A stretch of 64,000 bases of DNA from Bacteroidota bacterium (lineage in GTDB: Bacteria > Bacteroidota > Bacteroidia > Bacteroidales > Prolixibacteraceae). Position 1 is the first letter of the stretch. The number at the start of each line of letters is the position of its first letter. This document shows positions 21,241 through 30,940 of this stretch, piece by piece. The DNA lies in assembly GCA_029265715.1 (NCBI GenBank), contig JAJUGZ010000001.1, positions 84,996-148,995 on the forward strand, given 5' to 3'. The notes below the pieces were generated by a model, which saw only the letters and a list, made by a program, of their open reading frames with translations, did no database searches and had not been told where the DNA came from. A program made the translations under genes and the position numbers.

Positions 21241-21319
21241 CTAAAAACTGCCAAAGTTAATGATTTAAGGTATTCGCCTGATAAAACAGGTTCATTTTAA
21301 TCAACAGATTATTATTAAC

Positions 21320-21353
21320 GAACAAAGCCCGCTGTTACGAGCGGGCTTTGTTC
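21320..21353 (-). terminator. Terminator after the DUF349 gene
   Basis: Perfect 14-bp stem (21320-21333 with 21340-21353, six-base loop), seven bases after the DUF349 stop. The T-run is interrupted, so efficiency is uncertain. Confidence 0.75.
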
Positions 21354-21360
21354 TATATGG

Positions 21361-23418
21361 CTATTCATCTTCTTCGGTGGCGTCGATAATCCGAATCTTT
21401 TCTTTTAAAAATTCGATCTTTTCCTTGGTGCTGGCAATCTTGTGATTGACGTCCTCGATCAGCGACTCTGCATTTTTCGTGTTGGCGAAGAACCCGATGT
21501 TGTTATCCAGCAACGCCAGATCATTTTCAAGCTGCTTCAACTTATTCATGTACTTTTCACGCTCGAACCGCATTTTGCTTTGCCCTTTGTTCGATTGGGT
21601 AAAGTTTTCCACTTTATTCTTGAACTTCATCAGGTTACGGCGTTTTTCATCGACCCGTAACTGATCAAAATATACATTGATAATGTCGCGAAACTCGTTC
21701 TGGATAGCATCCTTGTCTTTAAACGGAACATGACCGATCTCGGTGAAACGGCGCTGGAAATCTTTCAGTTTCTCGAAATCGCTGCTGTCATCGCCCGAAA
21801 GTTCAAACTTCTTCACTTCTTCGATCAGTTCTTTCTTCAGCCGCAGGTTTTCGAACTGTTCGCTATCGACTGATGAAAAATGTTTAGCCTTGTTTTCGAA
21901 GAAATAATCGCAGGCAGCGCGAAAACGTTTCCAAATTGTGTCTGAATATTTTCGTGGCACCGGCCCAATCTCTTTCCAGCGCTTCTGGATGTTGATGAAC
22001 TCATCGGCGGTCTTTTTCCAGTCGGTGCTGTCTTTCAATGCTTCAGCCTGAACGCACAAATCAGTTTTAAGCTGAAGGTTGTTCAACTGAACTTCTTTAT
22101 TGTGTGAATAGAATTCGCGTTTACGGTCAAAGAATTTATCACATGCCTCGCGGAAGCGTTCGTAAATCCGGTTATTGTCTTTTTTCGGCGCAAAACCGAT
22201 CGTACGCCATACTTTCTGAAGTTCGACCAGTTCTTTCGAGCGGTCGTCCCAGTCTTTGTGCGTTTTCAATTCGGAAGCCAGAATTTCTTCGGCCTTTTCG
22301 CACAAAACGGTTTTCGCGTCCAGATTTTTTTTCTGCTCGTTCTTCCGTCCTTCGAAATAATCCTGGTGTTTTTTGTTGATTTTAGAAGTAGCCGCTTTAA
22401 ACCGTTCCCAAAGCTCATCTTTTTTATCGGCAGGGACCGGACCAACTTCACGCCATTGTTCGTGGTATTTCTGAAGAATATTAAACGCTTTGATTACCGA
22501 CGGCTCCATCAGCAGTTCTTCAGCTTTTTCACAAAGCTCGATCTTTGCTTCCAGGTTTTTCTTCAGATCCAGATCACGTAATTCTTTGTTGATCTTGATA
22601 TAATCGTAAAAGTTTTCAACATGGTGATGGTAAGTATCCCAAAGATCTTTCAATTTAGCCTGGGGTACCAGGCCAATTTCGCGCCAGCGGTTTTGTAAAT
22701 CCCTGAATTCCTGAAATGTCTTATTAATCGATTCCTTATTGTTAATGAGAGCCTTGATTTCCTCAATAATCGCGTACTTTTTCTGGAGGTTGATCTCTTT
22801 TTCTTCTTCGAGCTTCCGGTTATGTTCCAACCGTAAATCACGATATTGTTTCAGCAAATTGCGCAGATCTGTTTCGTATGGGTCCGGTTCGGCAATAAAT
22901 GCACCTTCTTCTCCCCCTCCGTCGACAAATGCTTTCTTCTGAAGCTCGAGATTGGCACGGTATTTCCTGTAAAAATGAATTTTGATGGCATCCACATCAT
23001 TTTTGATTCTTTCGTAATCTTCATTCTTCAACAATTCGCGCAGCTCGTTAATCAGCTCAACCTCGGTCAACCCGGACAAATCTTTCAACTCGCGGGGATT
23101 TCCTTCTTCGTCAAACTCTTCATCCCCTTCGTCGATGTCTTCGTCTAAATCATAATCGTCGGGTACCATTTCTGCAACAGGCTCTTCAACCGGTTCTGTT
23201 TCTGCAGCTTCAGACTCTTTATCAACTAATTCCGCCCCTTCTTCATCAACAACTTCCGGGGTCGGTTCAATATCTGACGTTTCCTCAGCAAACGCAGGTT
23301 CAATTTCGGCTAAAACTTCGTCAGACTTTTCAGCAGCATTTTCTTCTTGTACGAATTCCGGTTCATTAGCTGCACCGTTTAACTCTTCAGGAGAGTTTTT
23401 GAGATCTTTAGGTTCCAT
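21361..23418 (-). CDS. DUF349 repeat coiled-coil protein
   Basis: A 685-residue, probably cytoplasmic protein. The first 110 residues are strongly acidic and low in complexity. After that five DUF349 repeats can be seen, each with a core like W+.IG.VP followed by LW.RF..A...F (for example WREIGLVPQ, WREVGPVPA, WRTIGFAPK, WKEIGPVPR, FTEIGHVPF). The C-terminus is a Lys/Glu-rich coiled coil (about 610-685). DUF349 proteins are widespread in Bacteroidota and their role is not settled; no enzymatic motif is visible. It stands alone, with terminators on both sides of its unit. Confidence 0.9.
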   Translation of the reverse strand: MEPKDLKNSPEELNGAANEPEFVQEENAAEKSDEVLAEIEPAFAEETSDIEPTPEVVDEEGAELVDKESEAAETEPVEEPVAEMVPDDYDLDEDIDEGDEEFDEEGNPRELKDLSGLTEVELINELRELLKNEDYERIKNDVDAIKIHFYRKYRANLELQKKAFVDGGGEEGAFIAEPDPYETDLRNLLKQYRDLRLEHNRKLEEEKEINLQKKYAIIEEIKALINNKESINKTFQEFRDLQNRWREIGLVPQAKLKDLWDTYHHHVENFYDYIKINKELRDLDLKKNLEAKIELCEKAEELLMEPSVIKAFNILQKYHEQWREVGPVPADKKDELWERFKAATSKINKKHQDYFEGRKNEQKKNLDAKTVLCEKAEEILASELKTHKDWDDRSKELVELQKVWRTIGFAPKKDNNRIYERFREACDKFFDRKREFYSHNKEVQLNNLQLKTDLCVQAEALKDSTDWKKTADEFINIQKRWKEIGPVPRKYSDTIWKRFRAACDYFFENKAKHFSSVDSEQFENLRLKKELIEEVKKFELSGDDSSDFEKLKDFQRRFTEIGHVPFKDKDAIQNEFRDIINVYFDQLRVDEKRRNLMKFKNKVENFTQSNKGQSKMRFEREKYMNKLKQLENDLALLDNNIGFFANTKNAESLIEDVNHKIASTKEKIEFLKEKIRIIDATEEDE

Positions 23419-23546
23419 AACTACAAATTTTTGAGTACGTTTTTTCAGAGATTTGGCTATTCTTTGAGCCTACGAAAATAAGATATTACCAACTAATACT
23501 CAAAGTTTTTCCCAATTATTCTGAAAATACACGTCTTTTAACAACA

Positions 23547-23571
23547 AAAGCCGCCCTAAACAGACGGCTTT
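23547..23571 (-). terminator. Terminator after hsp20
   Basis: 7-bp stem AAAGCCG/CGGCTTT with an 11-base loop, followed by TTGTTGTT on the minus strand, 28 bases after the hsp20 stop. Confidence 0.7.
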
Positions 23572-23598
23572 CTATCTATATTTCTTAAAAACAGTTTC

Positions 23599-24036
23599 TT
23601 AAGCAATCTCAATTTCCCGAATCAGTTTCTGTTTTTCTGCAACTTTCTTGGGCAGACGAACCTGAAGCACCCCATTTTTAAATTTTGCTTCAATTTTTTC
23701 GACATCAATTTTTTCCGAGAGCTGAAACTTGCGTTCAAAATTGTTCGCCGAAAATTCAACATGAGAATACAAATACTCCGTGTTCGTGCGTTCTGCTACT
23801 TCTGCTTTAATGACCAGCAGATTCTTGTCGATTGAAATTTTTACCTGGTCTTTTTCAAAACCAGGCGCCAACAATTCCAACAGAAAATCATCGCTGGTTT
23901 CGTAGATATTTGCTTGCGGTAAAACCGATTTTTGATTCGCAGCCAATGGGTAATTCCAAACCGAATTTAATAATTCGTCAACCAAGTTATTTCTGAATGC
24001 TGCTGAAACCGGACGGTTAAATCGTATTACGTTCAT
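23599..24036 (-). CDS. Small heat-shock protein (Hsp20/alpha-crystallin family)
   Basis: 145 residues. ATP-independent holdase that keeps unfolded cytoplasmic proteins soluble under stress. The alpha-crystallin domain spans about 40-135, with IYETSDDFLLELLAPGF at its start and the hallmark GVLQVRLPK near its end; the C-terminal tail is short and ends IREIEIA, holding an I-x-I-like motif used in oligomer contacts. Translation starts eight bases after a near-perfect Shine-Dalgarno AAGGAGG (24045-24051), unusual in this window and suggesting strong translation when induced. Confidence 0.95.
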   Translation of the reverse strand: MNVIRFNRPVSAAFRNNLVDELLNSVWNYPLAANQKSVLPQANIYETSDDFLLELLAPGFEKDQVKISIDKNLLVIKAEVAERTNTEYLYSHVEFSANNFERKFQLSEKIDVEKIEAKFKNGVLQVRLPKKVAEKQKLIREIEIA

Positions 24037-24044
24037 TTTATGTT

Positions 24045-24051
24045 CCTCCTT
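24045..24051 (-). promoter_or_regulatory. Strong Shine-Dalgarno of hsp20
   Basis: AAGGAGG on the minus strand, eight bases before the hsp20 ATG. Nearly all other genes here lack such a site. Confidence 0.75.
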
Positions 24052-24284
24052 GAATTTTAATTATACATTGTTTTGTTTCTGATCATCTCCTTACCAACTA
24101 CTGTTCCAAATACCCCGATCCGGATATCTCAAACGAAAATAAAGACATTTTGTCATTGTAAATTCGAAAATTTGAGACATTTTTTCCGATTTATTGTTTA
24201 TCACAGTGCCATTTTCAAAAAAATCCAAGCGATCCACTGCGGTATAGCGCCACGCACCAGTTAGGAAAATATCGCTCCGGATGT

Positions 24285-24292
24285 TATTTTTG
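24285..24292 (+). promoter_or_regulatory. Candidate -7 box of trmD
   Basis: TATTTTTG fits TAnnTTTG and lies 17 bases before the trmD ATG; no clear -33 TTG at the usual distance. Confidence 0.45.
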
Positions 24293-24309
24293 CCGAAAAT
24301 TTTTTAAAC

Positions 24310-24987
24310 ATGCGCATCGATATTCTTACCGTAGTTCCAGAACTTCTGGAAAGTCCGTTCCGCCATTCAATTATTAAACGCGGGCAAGCCAAAGGCTTGA
24401 TAGAAATCCATGTGCATAACATTCGTGATTTTTCGGAAGACAAACACAAACGGACCGACGACTATGCCTTCAGCGGCGGCGCTGGAATGGTTATGACTAT
24501 TCAGCCAATTGAAAGCGCCATTAATTACCTGAAATCACAGCGCGACTACGATGCGGTTATTTATACCAGTCCTGATGGCATAAAATTCAATCAAAAAGAA
24601 GCAAACAAGCTATCATTATTAAATAACATTATCATCTTGTGCGGACACTACAAGGGCGTTGATCAGCGGGTCCGCGATAACCTGGTCACCATGGAAATAT
24701 CAATTGGTGACTATGTTTTGACCGGAGGCGAATTGGCTGCAGCAGTTATCGTCGACAGCGTTGTCCGCTTAGTTCCCGGCGTTTTGTCGGATGAAACGTC
24801 GGCATTAACCGATTCTTTTCAGGATAACCTGCTGAGCCCACCCGTTTATACCCGCCCGGCAGACTACCATGGTTGGAAAGTACCCGAAATCCTTCTTTCG
24901 GGCAACGACAAAAAAATTCAGGAATGGCAGGAAAAACAAGCTTACGAACGAACCAAACGGCTTCGCCCAGATTTATTGGACCATTAG
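24310..24987 (+). CDS. trmD: tRNA (guanine-37-N1)-methyltransferase
   Basis: 225 residues. Methylates G37 next to the anticodon using S-adenosylmethionine, which prevents frameshifting. Starts [17 protein letters not shown]; the SPOUT trefoil-knot region includes [14 protein letters not shown] and the cofactor-binding [13 protein letters not shown] (about 85-145). The C-terminal helical domain ends in the usual RRPDLL-like sequence (RLRPDLLDH). Length is normal for the family. It stands alone on the plus strand, not in the rpsP-rimM-trmD-rplS order of many bacteria. Confidence 0.97.
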   Translation: MRIDILTVVPELLESPFRHSIIKRGQAKGLIEIHVHNIRDFSEDKHKRTDDYAFSGGAGMVMTIQPIESAINYLKSQRDYDAVIYTSPDGIKFNQKEANKLSLLNNIIILCGHYKGVDQRVRDNLVTMEISIGDYVLTGGELAAAVIVDSVVRLVPGVLSDETSALTDSFQDNLLSPPVYTRPADYHGWKVPEILLSGNDKKIQEWQEKQAYERTKRLRPDLLDH

Positions 24988-25288
24988 AATTTTATCCAAA
25001 TCCATTTCTACCCGAAAACGACATTGGTTACTGATTTTCAGTTCATGCCTGCTGTGAGACAGGATTGACTTTATGCTGTTTAACATCGTCTCCATCAGCC
25101 CAAACAAGTCAATATTTTATCAATCAAAGCCTTACGAGTCCCGTCGAAATTTATCATCCCGATCCAAAACTGTGCTATAAAACAAGGTTATCCGTCAGGC
25201 AGTTGGAGAAAATCTATATTTGCGCGGTTTTTTTGACAAACCTTTCTATTCTATTTCTAATTACAAACAACTGATAAACTAATCTTTT
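24988..25288. other. Intergenic region trmD to PEP carboxykinase
   Basis: About 300 bp. Apart from a candidate -7 box for the carboxykinase near its end, no gene, riboswitch or strong hairpin is evident. Confidence 0.6.
25215..25222 (+). promoter_or_regulatory. Candidate -7 box of the PEP carboxykinase gene
   Basis: TATATTTG fits TAnnTTTG, 66 bases before the ATG. The -33 element is not clear. Confidence 0.45.
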
Positions 25289-27076
25289 ATGACGAACAAC
25301 AAGAAACTGTTGGCGTGGGTCGATGAGTGGGCCTCACTCTGCCAACCAGACAAAGTGTACTGGTGTGATGGTTCGGAAGAAGAAAACCAACGTTTACTGG
25401 ATGAAATGGTTGCATCGGGCGCTGCCACGAAACTGAATGAGGAAAAACAACCGGGGTCCTACGCTTTCAATTCCGATCCTTCGGACGTTGCCCGCGTTGA
25501 AAACCGCACGTATATCTGCACCGAAAAAGAAGAAGACGCCGGACCAACCAACAACTGGATGGCCCCGGCCGAAATGAAAGCCATCCTTCGTGAAAAATTC
25601 AAAGGTTGCATGAAAGGCCGCACCATGTATGTTATCCCGTTCAGCATGGGCCCATTGGGTTCGGATATTGCCAAAATAGGTATCGAAATTACCGATTCGG
25701 CTTACGTGGTTGTAAACATGCGCATCATGACCCGCATGGGACAGAAGGTGCTCGATATTTTGGGCGATGGTGATTTTATTCCCTGTGTTCACTCGGTAGG
25801 AGCGCCTCTGAAACCCGGACAAAAAGATGCCAAGTGGCCTTGCGCCCCGATCGAAGAAAAATACATCAGCCATTTCCCTGAAACCCAGGAAATCTGGTCG
25901 TATGGTTCAGGATATGGCGGCAACGCCTTATTGGGGAAAAAATGTCTGGCATTACGTATTGCTTCGTATGTAGCCAAACAAGAAGGCTGGCTGGCAGAAC
26001 ACATGCTCATCATGGGTATCACCAACCCGAAAGGTGAAAAGAAATACATCGCAGCTGCATTTCCAAGTGCCTGCGGAAAAACCAACTTAGCCATGTTAAT
26101 CCCGACCATTCCGGGCTGGAAAGTTGAAACCGTTGGCGACGACATTGCCTGGATGAAATTCGGCGCCGACGGTCGTCTCTATGCCATCAATCCGGAAGCC
26201 GGGTTCTTTGGCGTTGCGCCAATGACATCCATGGAGACCAATCCGAATGCCATGCTTTCGACTAAAGCAAATACCATTTTCACCAATGTGGGTGTCACCC
26301 CCGATGGCGACATCTGGTGGGAAGGAATTGGAACAGAATGCCCTGCCGGCACGATAAACTGGAAAAATCAACCACACAACCCGGATGCGGGCGAACCGGT
26401 TGCCCATCCGAATGCCCGGTTTACGGCACCAGCCAACCAATGTCCGGCTATTGATCCGGAATGGGAAAATCCTGCCGGAGTTCCGATTTCAGCCTTCCTG
26501 TTTGGCGGACGCCGTCCTTCGACTGTTCCGCTGGTGTATCAGGCTAAAAACTGGAACCATGGCGTATTCATGGGGTCGATTGTTGGCTCTGAAGTAACAG
26601 CTGCTGCAATCGGATTAAAAGCTGGCGTTCGCCGCGACCCGTTTGCCATGTTACCGTTCTGCGGTTATCACATGGGCGACTATTTCGGGCACTGGGTCAA
26701 CATAGGTAAGATAGCCCCTGATCCTGCCAAATTGCCCAAAATTTTCAACGTAAACTGGTTTCGCAAAGACGAAAACGGCAAATGGCTGTGGCCAGGTTAT
26801 GGAGATAACATGCGCGTGCTGGAATGGATTTTCAACGCCTGCGACGGAACGGTCGAACCGGTGGAAACACCTATCGGCTTTGTCCCAAACAAAAAAGATA
26901 TCAACCTTTCCGGCATTGAGAGCGTAGCAGAAAACATGGACGAGTTGTTGAGCGTCAACAAAGAAAAATGGCTCGACGAATGCGCCCTGATTGAAGAACA
27001 TTACGCCAAGTTTGGGGCCCATCTGCCCAACGAACTGAAAGAAGAATTCGAAATTCTGAAAGCCAGTCTCGTTTAA
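25289..27076 (+). CDS. pckG: Phosphoenolpyruvate carboxykinase (GTP)
   Basis: 595 residues. Interconverts oxaloacetate and phosphoenolpyruvate with GTP/GDP; in fermentative Bacteroidota it may run towards oxaloacetate for succinate production, or serve gluconeogenesis. The GTP-class P-loop is [12 protein letters not shown] (about 260-271), with the mobile cysteine in it; [22 protein letters not shown] follows, and [14 protein letters not shown] and [16 protein letters not shown] are also GTP-class blocks. The ATP-class signature is absent. Length matches GTP enzymes (about 600). Monocistronic, with a strong hairpin after the stop. Confidence 0.97.
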   Translation: MTNNKKLLAWVDEWASLCQPDKVYWCDGSEEENQRLLDEMVASGAATKLNEEKQPGSYAFNSDPSDVARVENRTYICTEKEEDAGPTNNWMAPAEMKAILREKFKGCMKGRTMYVIPFSMGPLGSDIAKIGIEITDSAYVVVNMRIMTRMGQKVLDILGDGDFIPCVHSVGAPLKPGQKDAKWPCAPIEEKYISHFPETQEIWSYGSGYGGNALLGKKCLALRIASYVAKQEGWLAEHMLIMGITNPKGEKKYIAAAFPSACGKTNLAMLIPTIPGWKVETVGDDIAWMKFGADGRLYAINPEAGFFGVAPMTSMETNPNAMLSTKANTIFTNVGVTPDGDIWWEGIGTECPAGTINWKNQPHNPDAGEPVAHPNARFTAPANQCPAIDPEWENPAGVPISAFLFGGRRPSTVPLVYQAKNWNHGVFMGSIVGSEVTAAAIGLKAGVRRDPFAMLPFCGYHMGDYFGHWVNIGKIAPDPAKLPKIFNVNWFRKDENGKWLWPGYGDNMRVLEWIFNACDGTVEPVETPIGFVPNKKDINLSGIESVAENMDELLSVNKEKWLDECALIEEHYAKFGAHLPNELKEEFEILKASLV

Positions 27077-27108
27077 AAATTTGCATTTTCAACCATACCA
27101 AAACTCAG

Positions 27109-27144
27109 TAGGAGGAAAATAAAATCGTTTTCCTCCTATTTCAT
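27109..27144 (+). terminator. Terminator of the PEP carboxykinase gene
   Basis: Perfect 11-bp stem (27109-27119 with 27128-27138), followed by a T-rich tract. Confidence 0.85.
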
Positions 27145-27362
27145 TTTCAGACCTTCCACACCTCCATGCGTACATGTACGATACTCTGCCCTCTGCTTCC
27201 CCTCTGACATATACGAATTCCGAAAACTGCCGGATAAGGATTTTTTCAAAATACAAGAGCAATGATCCACAACCACTCTTTTGCAGGCGTTCCAAGGTTA
27301 ATGGCAGCACAAAAAGCCCCCGTCTTAGGACACAAAAGACCGATTAAATAAAATATCTCAAT

Positions 27363-27400
27363 AAAGAAAAAGGCCGCTCATGCGAACGACCTTTTTCTTT
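27363..27400 (-). terminator. Terminator of ftsK-lolA
   Basis: 17-base arms with two G-U pairs and a four-base loop, T-rich on both flanks; 21 bases after the lolA stop and likely bidirectional. Confidence 0.85.
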
Positions 27401-27421
27401 ATTGGGATAAAATCTGGTTGC

Positions 27422-28072
27422 TTACCGCATATCAACCACCTCAACACCAGGATGAGCAGCTTTGTTAAACACAAAGTCCGAGTCTTTATACACCCCATCC
27501 GTTTTCAGCGAGTTCACTTTAATTTTATAGTGGTTGCCGTCTTTGCCATACATGTCGGCACTCCGGATGAACATCTTCTGTTTGTCGATGGCAATGTTCA
27601 CCCGCTGGAATTCTTTCGTTTTATCGGTCGGGAACAGGTCGATCACATACGAGGGCACCCCGTCAACCACTGATTCGCTGACAAACTTGTAATTAAAGCC
27701 GTTTTCGTAGATAGTGAACAATTTGGCCGGGTCCATCAAGTCGTCGGTATTATCTTCAATATTCGAGATGGTAACTTCGTTGACGCTTTTCATATACGAC
27801 CATATAGTTGTTCCGTCGCTGGTAATTTCAAGTCCCATGCCCGGGAGCGTCACTTTGTATTTTTTGCCTTTCATCACCAGCGTACCGCTGTTGGCTTCAT
27901 TAATACCCTCGGCTTTATTCTCCATGGTAAACAAAAACTGAGCATTAATCGAACTCGAGGTCTGTGTTTTTTGGGTAACCTGTTCCAGAATCTGTTTTGC
28001 TTTTTCGTCGCGCTGCCCAAAACTGTATAGTCCGATGAGCAAAAACGCGAACAAGAGGAAATTCTTCTTCAT
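27422..28072 (-). CDS. Outer-membrane lipoprotein carrier LolA-like protein
   Basis: 216 residues with a cleavable signal peptide (LLIGLYSFGQ), so periplasmic. The fold is the LolA/LppX half-barrel: AQFLFTMENKAEGI, GTLVMKGKKYKVTLPG and the C-terminal DFVFNKAAHPGVEVVDMR are typical of Bacteroidota LolA. It would carry lipoproteins, including SusD-type proteins, from the inner to the outer membrane. It starts 23 bp after ftsK and ends at a strong terminator, so it is the last gene of an ftsK-lolA unit, a neighbourhood common in the phylum. Confidence 0.92.
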   Translation of the reverse strand: MKKNFLLFAFLLIGLYSFGQRDEKAKQILEQVTQKTQTSSSINAQFLFTMENKAEGINEANSGTLVMKGKKYKVTLPGMGLEITSDGTTIWSYMKSVNEVTISNIEDNTDDLMDPAKLFTIYENGFNYKFVSESVVDGVPSYVIDLFPTDKTKEFQRVNIAIDKQKMFIRSADMYGKDGNHYKIKVNSLKTDGVYKDSDFVFNKAAHPGVEVVDMR

Positions 28073-28095
28073 TGATTGTTTTCTTTTCTGTGTTT

Positions 28096-30567
28096 TTATA
28101 GGCTATTCAATAATTGTTCCAAAGTATATTCATCCTGAATGAGCACCTGACGGGCTTTGCTACCCTCGCTCGGGCCCACCACGCCGGCAGCTTCCAACTG
28201 GTCCATGATGCGGCCTGCACGGTTGTACCCAATGGCAAATTTGCGCTGGATCATCGAAGTCGATCCCATTTGGTTCAGCACCACCAGACGGGCTGCATCG
28301 TCGAACATTTCATCGCGGTTGGCCAGATCGGCATCCAGGGCGCCTCCGCCATCTTCGGTGTCGCCTACATAATCGGGCAACATAAAGGCAGTCGGGTAAC
28401 CTTTCTGTTCTGCAATAAACTGGCAAACGCGTTCTACTTCAGGCGTATCAACAAAAGCACACTGAACACGGGTCATCGCGCTCCCGGCCGAAATCAGCAT
28501 GTCGCCCTTCCCGATCAACTGGTTGGCCCCCGGTGTGTCCAAAATGGTGCGCGAGTCGATCATCGAAGCCACCTTAAAGGCGATACGGGCCGGGAAGTTT
28601 GCCTTGATAACCCCGGTAATAATGTTGGTCGACGGACGCTGCGTGGCAATAATCATGTGGATCCCCACGGCACGGGCAAGCTGCGCAATACGGGCAATCG
28701 GCAATTCCACCTCTTTCCCGGCCGTCATGATCAGGTCGGCAAACTCATCGACAATCACCACAATGTAAGGCAAATAGCGGTGTCCCTTCTCCGGATTTAA
28801 ACGGCGGGAGATGAACTTGGCATTGTACTCGATAATATTTCGGGTATGAGCCTTTTTGAGCAGGTCATACCGGGTATCCATTTCCACAGTCAGCGAGTTC
28901 AGCGTATTTTTTACTTTTTGAATGTCGGAAATAATTGCTTCTTCTTCGTCGGGCATTTTGGCCAGAAAATGCTTTTCGAGAGTTGAATACAGCGTCAGTT
29001 CCACTTTCTTCGGGTCGACCAGCACAAATTTCAGCTGCGACGGATGCTTCTTGTACAGCAGGGAAGTGATGATGGCATTCAATCCCACCGATTTACCCTG
29101 ACCGGTTGCACCAGCTACCAGAATGTGCGGCATCTTGGCCAGATCGACCATATAGGTTTCGTTCGAGATGGTTTTTCCCAACGCAATCGGCAATTCAGCA
29201 TTCGACTCCTGAAATTTCTTCGAGCCGATAATCGAGCGCATCGAGACCACTTCCGGTTTCTGGTTCGGAACTTCGATACCAATTGTTCCGCGGCCCGGAA
29301 TTGGTGCAATAATGCGAATTCCCAAGGCAGCCAGGCTCAGAGCGATATCGTCTTCCAGATTTTTGATCTTGGCAATACGAATACCCGGCGCCGGCACAAT
29401 CTCGTACAACGTAATGGTTGGCCCAATGGTAGCCCTGATTTTTGTAATCTCGATCTTATAATGACGGAGCGTTTCAACAATCTTGTTCTTGTTCGAAATC
29501 AATTCTTCGTTGCTAACTTCGGCATTTCCCGAAGAATGTTCATCCAATAAATCAATGGTTGGATATTTGTACGATGACAGATCAAGTGTCGGGTCATAAT
29601 CTTCAGCCGGAGGGTTCGGATATTCCTCGTCATCCGCTTCCGGTTCTTCCACATGCATCTCCGGATTCAGGTTTTGTTCAACTTCCATTTCCGGTTCTTT
29701 GGCAACGCGTCCATCGCTTTTCATCCGGCTTTCGATGCTCATTGCAATATCCTTGGCCGAAATCGTATTCTCAACTTCCAGGTCATCATCGTTAAAACTA
29801 TCCGGATCAAATACTGCTTTGACGTGGTCTTCTTCGGTAATCACTTTGGAAATTGCATTATCTTCAACGGGTTGAACCGGGGCAGTAAAACCACCAGCCA
29901 TGGCTGGTTCCGGAACATCGTCCAGATTTTCATTTTCCGGTTTCGGCGGTTTGCTGAACAGGTTTTTCATCCATGGAATGAAATTGCTAATGCCGGCAAC
30001 AGCCAGAACGAACGCGTAAAGACCGAGAGCAAACATGGCTCCGACGGTTCCTAACATAGCCGAAAGCCAGCTCGAAAAGAACAAACCGTAAATCCCTCCC
30101 AGATACAAAAACTGGTCGCTTTCGGAATCGACAAACAACATGCCCAGCACAGTCGACATCCAGAACATCAGCAACACTGAAAATACCAGTACTTTGCCAA
30201 AACGAATGGCTTTTACACCAAATAAGCGTAACGATGTTGTAATGAATAGAAAAACGAAAAAAAACGAAGCCAGTCCAAAACCCTGGTTAATTAAAACTTC
30301 GCCCAGATAGGCACCGGTTTTGCCCCCTGAATTCTGAACTTTGACAGTTGCGTCGCCAACAAACTCACCAGCTGGCAAATCAAGTTTGCTCTGATCGGCT
30401 GCGCCAGAAGAGAGGAAAGAAACGAAGGCAATCAGCATGTAAACACCTAAAACCATAAATGTTACAGCCAATGTATAACGAAATTTATCGCTCTTGAAAA
30501 AAGCGAACCGGACCTTCCTTGCTTTGGGTTCCGGCTTTCTGGGTGATTTTTTTGCTTGTTTAGCCAT
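28096..30567 (-). CDS. ftsK: DNA translocase FtsK/SpoIIIE
   Basis: 823 residues from the ATG at 30567 (MAKQAKKSPRKPEPKARKVR), preferred over a longer reading from 30633 because it gives the usual basic N-terminus before the first membrane helix. Four transmembrane segments (about 35-190) anchor it at the septum; an acidic linker follows (about 200-350). The motor has Walker A GATGQGKS (about 485-492), Walker B VVIVDEFADLI, and TQRPSTNIITGVIKANFPARIAF. The C-terminal gamma winged-helix domain (SMIQRKFAIGYNRAGRIMDQLE) reads chromosome polarity sequences. It pumps chromosome ends through the closing septum. lolA follows after 23 bp. Confidence 0.97.
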   Translation of the reverse strand: MAKQAKKSPRKPEPKARKVRFAFFKSDKFRYTLAVTFMVLGVYMLIAFVSFLSSGAADQSKLDLPAGEFVGDATVKVQNSGGKTGAYLGEVLINQGFGLASFFFVFLFITTSLRLFGVKAIRFGKVLVFSVLLMFWMSTVLGMLFVDSESDQFLYLGGIYGLFFSSWLSAMLGTVGAMFALGLYAFVLAVAGISNFIPWMKNLFSKPPKPENENLDDVPEPAMAGGFTAPVQPVEDNAISKVITEEDHVKAVFDPDSFNDDDLEVENTISAKDIAMSIESRMKSDGRVAKEPEMEVEQNLNPEMHVEEPEADDEEYPNPPAEDYDPTLDLSSYKYPTIDLLDEHSSGNAEVSNEELISNKNKIVETLRHYKIEITKIRATIGPTITLYEIVPAPGIRIAKIKNLEDDIALSLAALGIRIIAPIPGRGTIGIEVPNQKPEVVSMRSIIGSKKFQESNAELPIALGKTISNETYMVDLAKMPHILVAGATGQGKSVGLNAIITSLLYKKHPSQLKFVLVDPKKVELTLYSTLEKHFLAKMPDEEEAIISDIQKVKNTLNSLTVEMDTRYDLLKKAHTRNIIEYNAKFISRRLNPEKGHRYLPYIVVIVDEFADLIMTAGKEVELPIARIAQLARAVGIHMIIATQRPSTNIITGVIKANFPARIAFKVASMIDSRTILDTPGANQLIGKGDMLISAGSAMTRVQCAFVDTPEVERVCQFIAEQKGYPTAFMLPDYVGDTEDGGGALDADLANRDEMFDDAARLVVLNQMGSTSMIQRKFAIGYNRAGRIMDQLEAAGVVGPSEGSKARQVLIQDEYTLEQLLNSL

Positions 30568-30739
30568 TGTTTTCCATAATTCGGTTGCAAAGGTAACGAT
30601 TTTAACGTTCATATATTTTCTGCTCCACTTCAATCGGGAAATAATAATTGACAGTGGCAGGTTAGGCAGGAACTACATAAGCCTATAAAGCACAATGAAC
30701 CGATTCGGGTTTAGATGTCGGCATTTCTCTATTCAAGAT

Positions 30740-30802
30740 AAAGATTGAAGATCAAAGATTGAAGACTAAAGATTGAAGACTAAAGATCAAAGATTGAAGA
30801 TT
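30740..30802 (+). repeat. Heptanucleotide tandem repeat array
   Basis: Nine consecutive 7-base units of the form RAAGAYY (AAAGATT alternating with GAAGATC/GAAGACT), so mostly 14-base double units with one half unit missing. Too short and without spacers, so not a CRISPR. It lies about 105 bp upstream of the arcC -7 box. Confidence 0.85.
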
Positions 30803-30906
30803 GAATTCATCATTCCCATTCTTCCAGCTGCCAGCTTCTGTTTTAAAGCATTGCCGTAACATCCGGAGAACAGGCATTCATCATGCTTTTCGCCTGATTG
30901 ATTCAC

Positions 30907-30914
30907 TATGTTTG
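30907..30914 (+). promoter_or_regulatory. Candidate -7 box of arcC
   Basis: TATGTTTG fits TAnnTTTG exactly and lies 26 bases before the chosen arcC start; -33 not evident. Confidence 0.45.
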
Positions 30915-30940
30915 TTTCAAATGCATCAATTTTCAATGGT

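Larger units (their letters stand above)
27077..27421. other. Intergenic region with two terminators
   Basis: Between the convergent carboxykinase and lolA genes. Holds the terminators at 27109-27144 and 27363-27400; the roughly 200 bp between them show no supported gene. Confidence 0.7.
30568..30940. other. Divergent intergenic region ftsK/arcC
   Basis: About 370 bp containing a 7-bp tandem repeat array (30740-30802) and a candidate arcC -7 box (30907-30914). No gene supported. Confidence 0.65.

Noticed and set aside
25065..25274. 69-codon ORF just upstream of the PEP carboxykinase gene
   Set aside because: Contains the candidate -7 box and shows no coding features or amino-acid runs that would make it a leader peptide.
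25394..25873. 159-codon minus-strand ORF inside the PEP carboxykinase gene
   Set aside because: Antisense frame over a highly conserved enzyme with no independent start signals.
28114..28800. 228-codon plus-strand ORF inside ftsK
   Set aside because: Antisense shadow of the conserved FtsK motor domain; its product resembles no family.
30740..30802. Possible CRISPR array
   Set aside because: Units are 7 bases with no spacers, and no cas genes are in the window.
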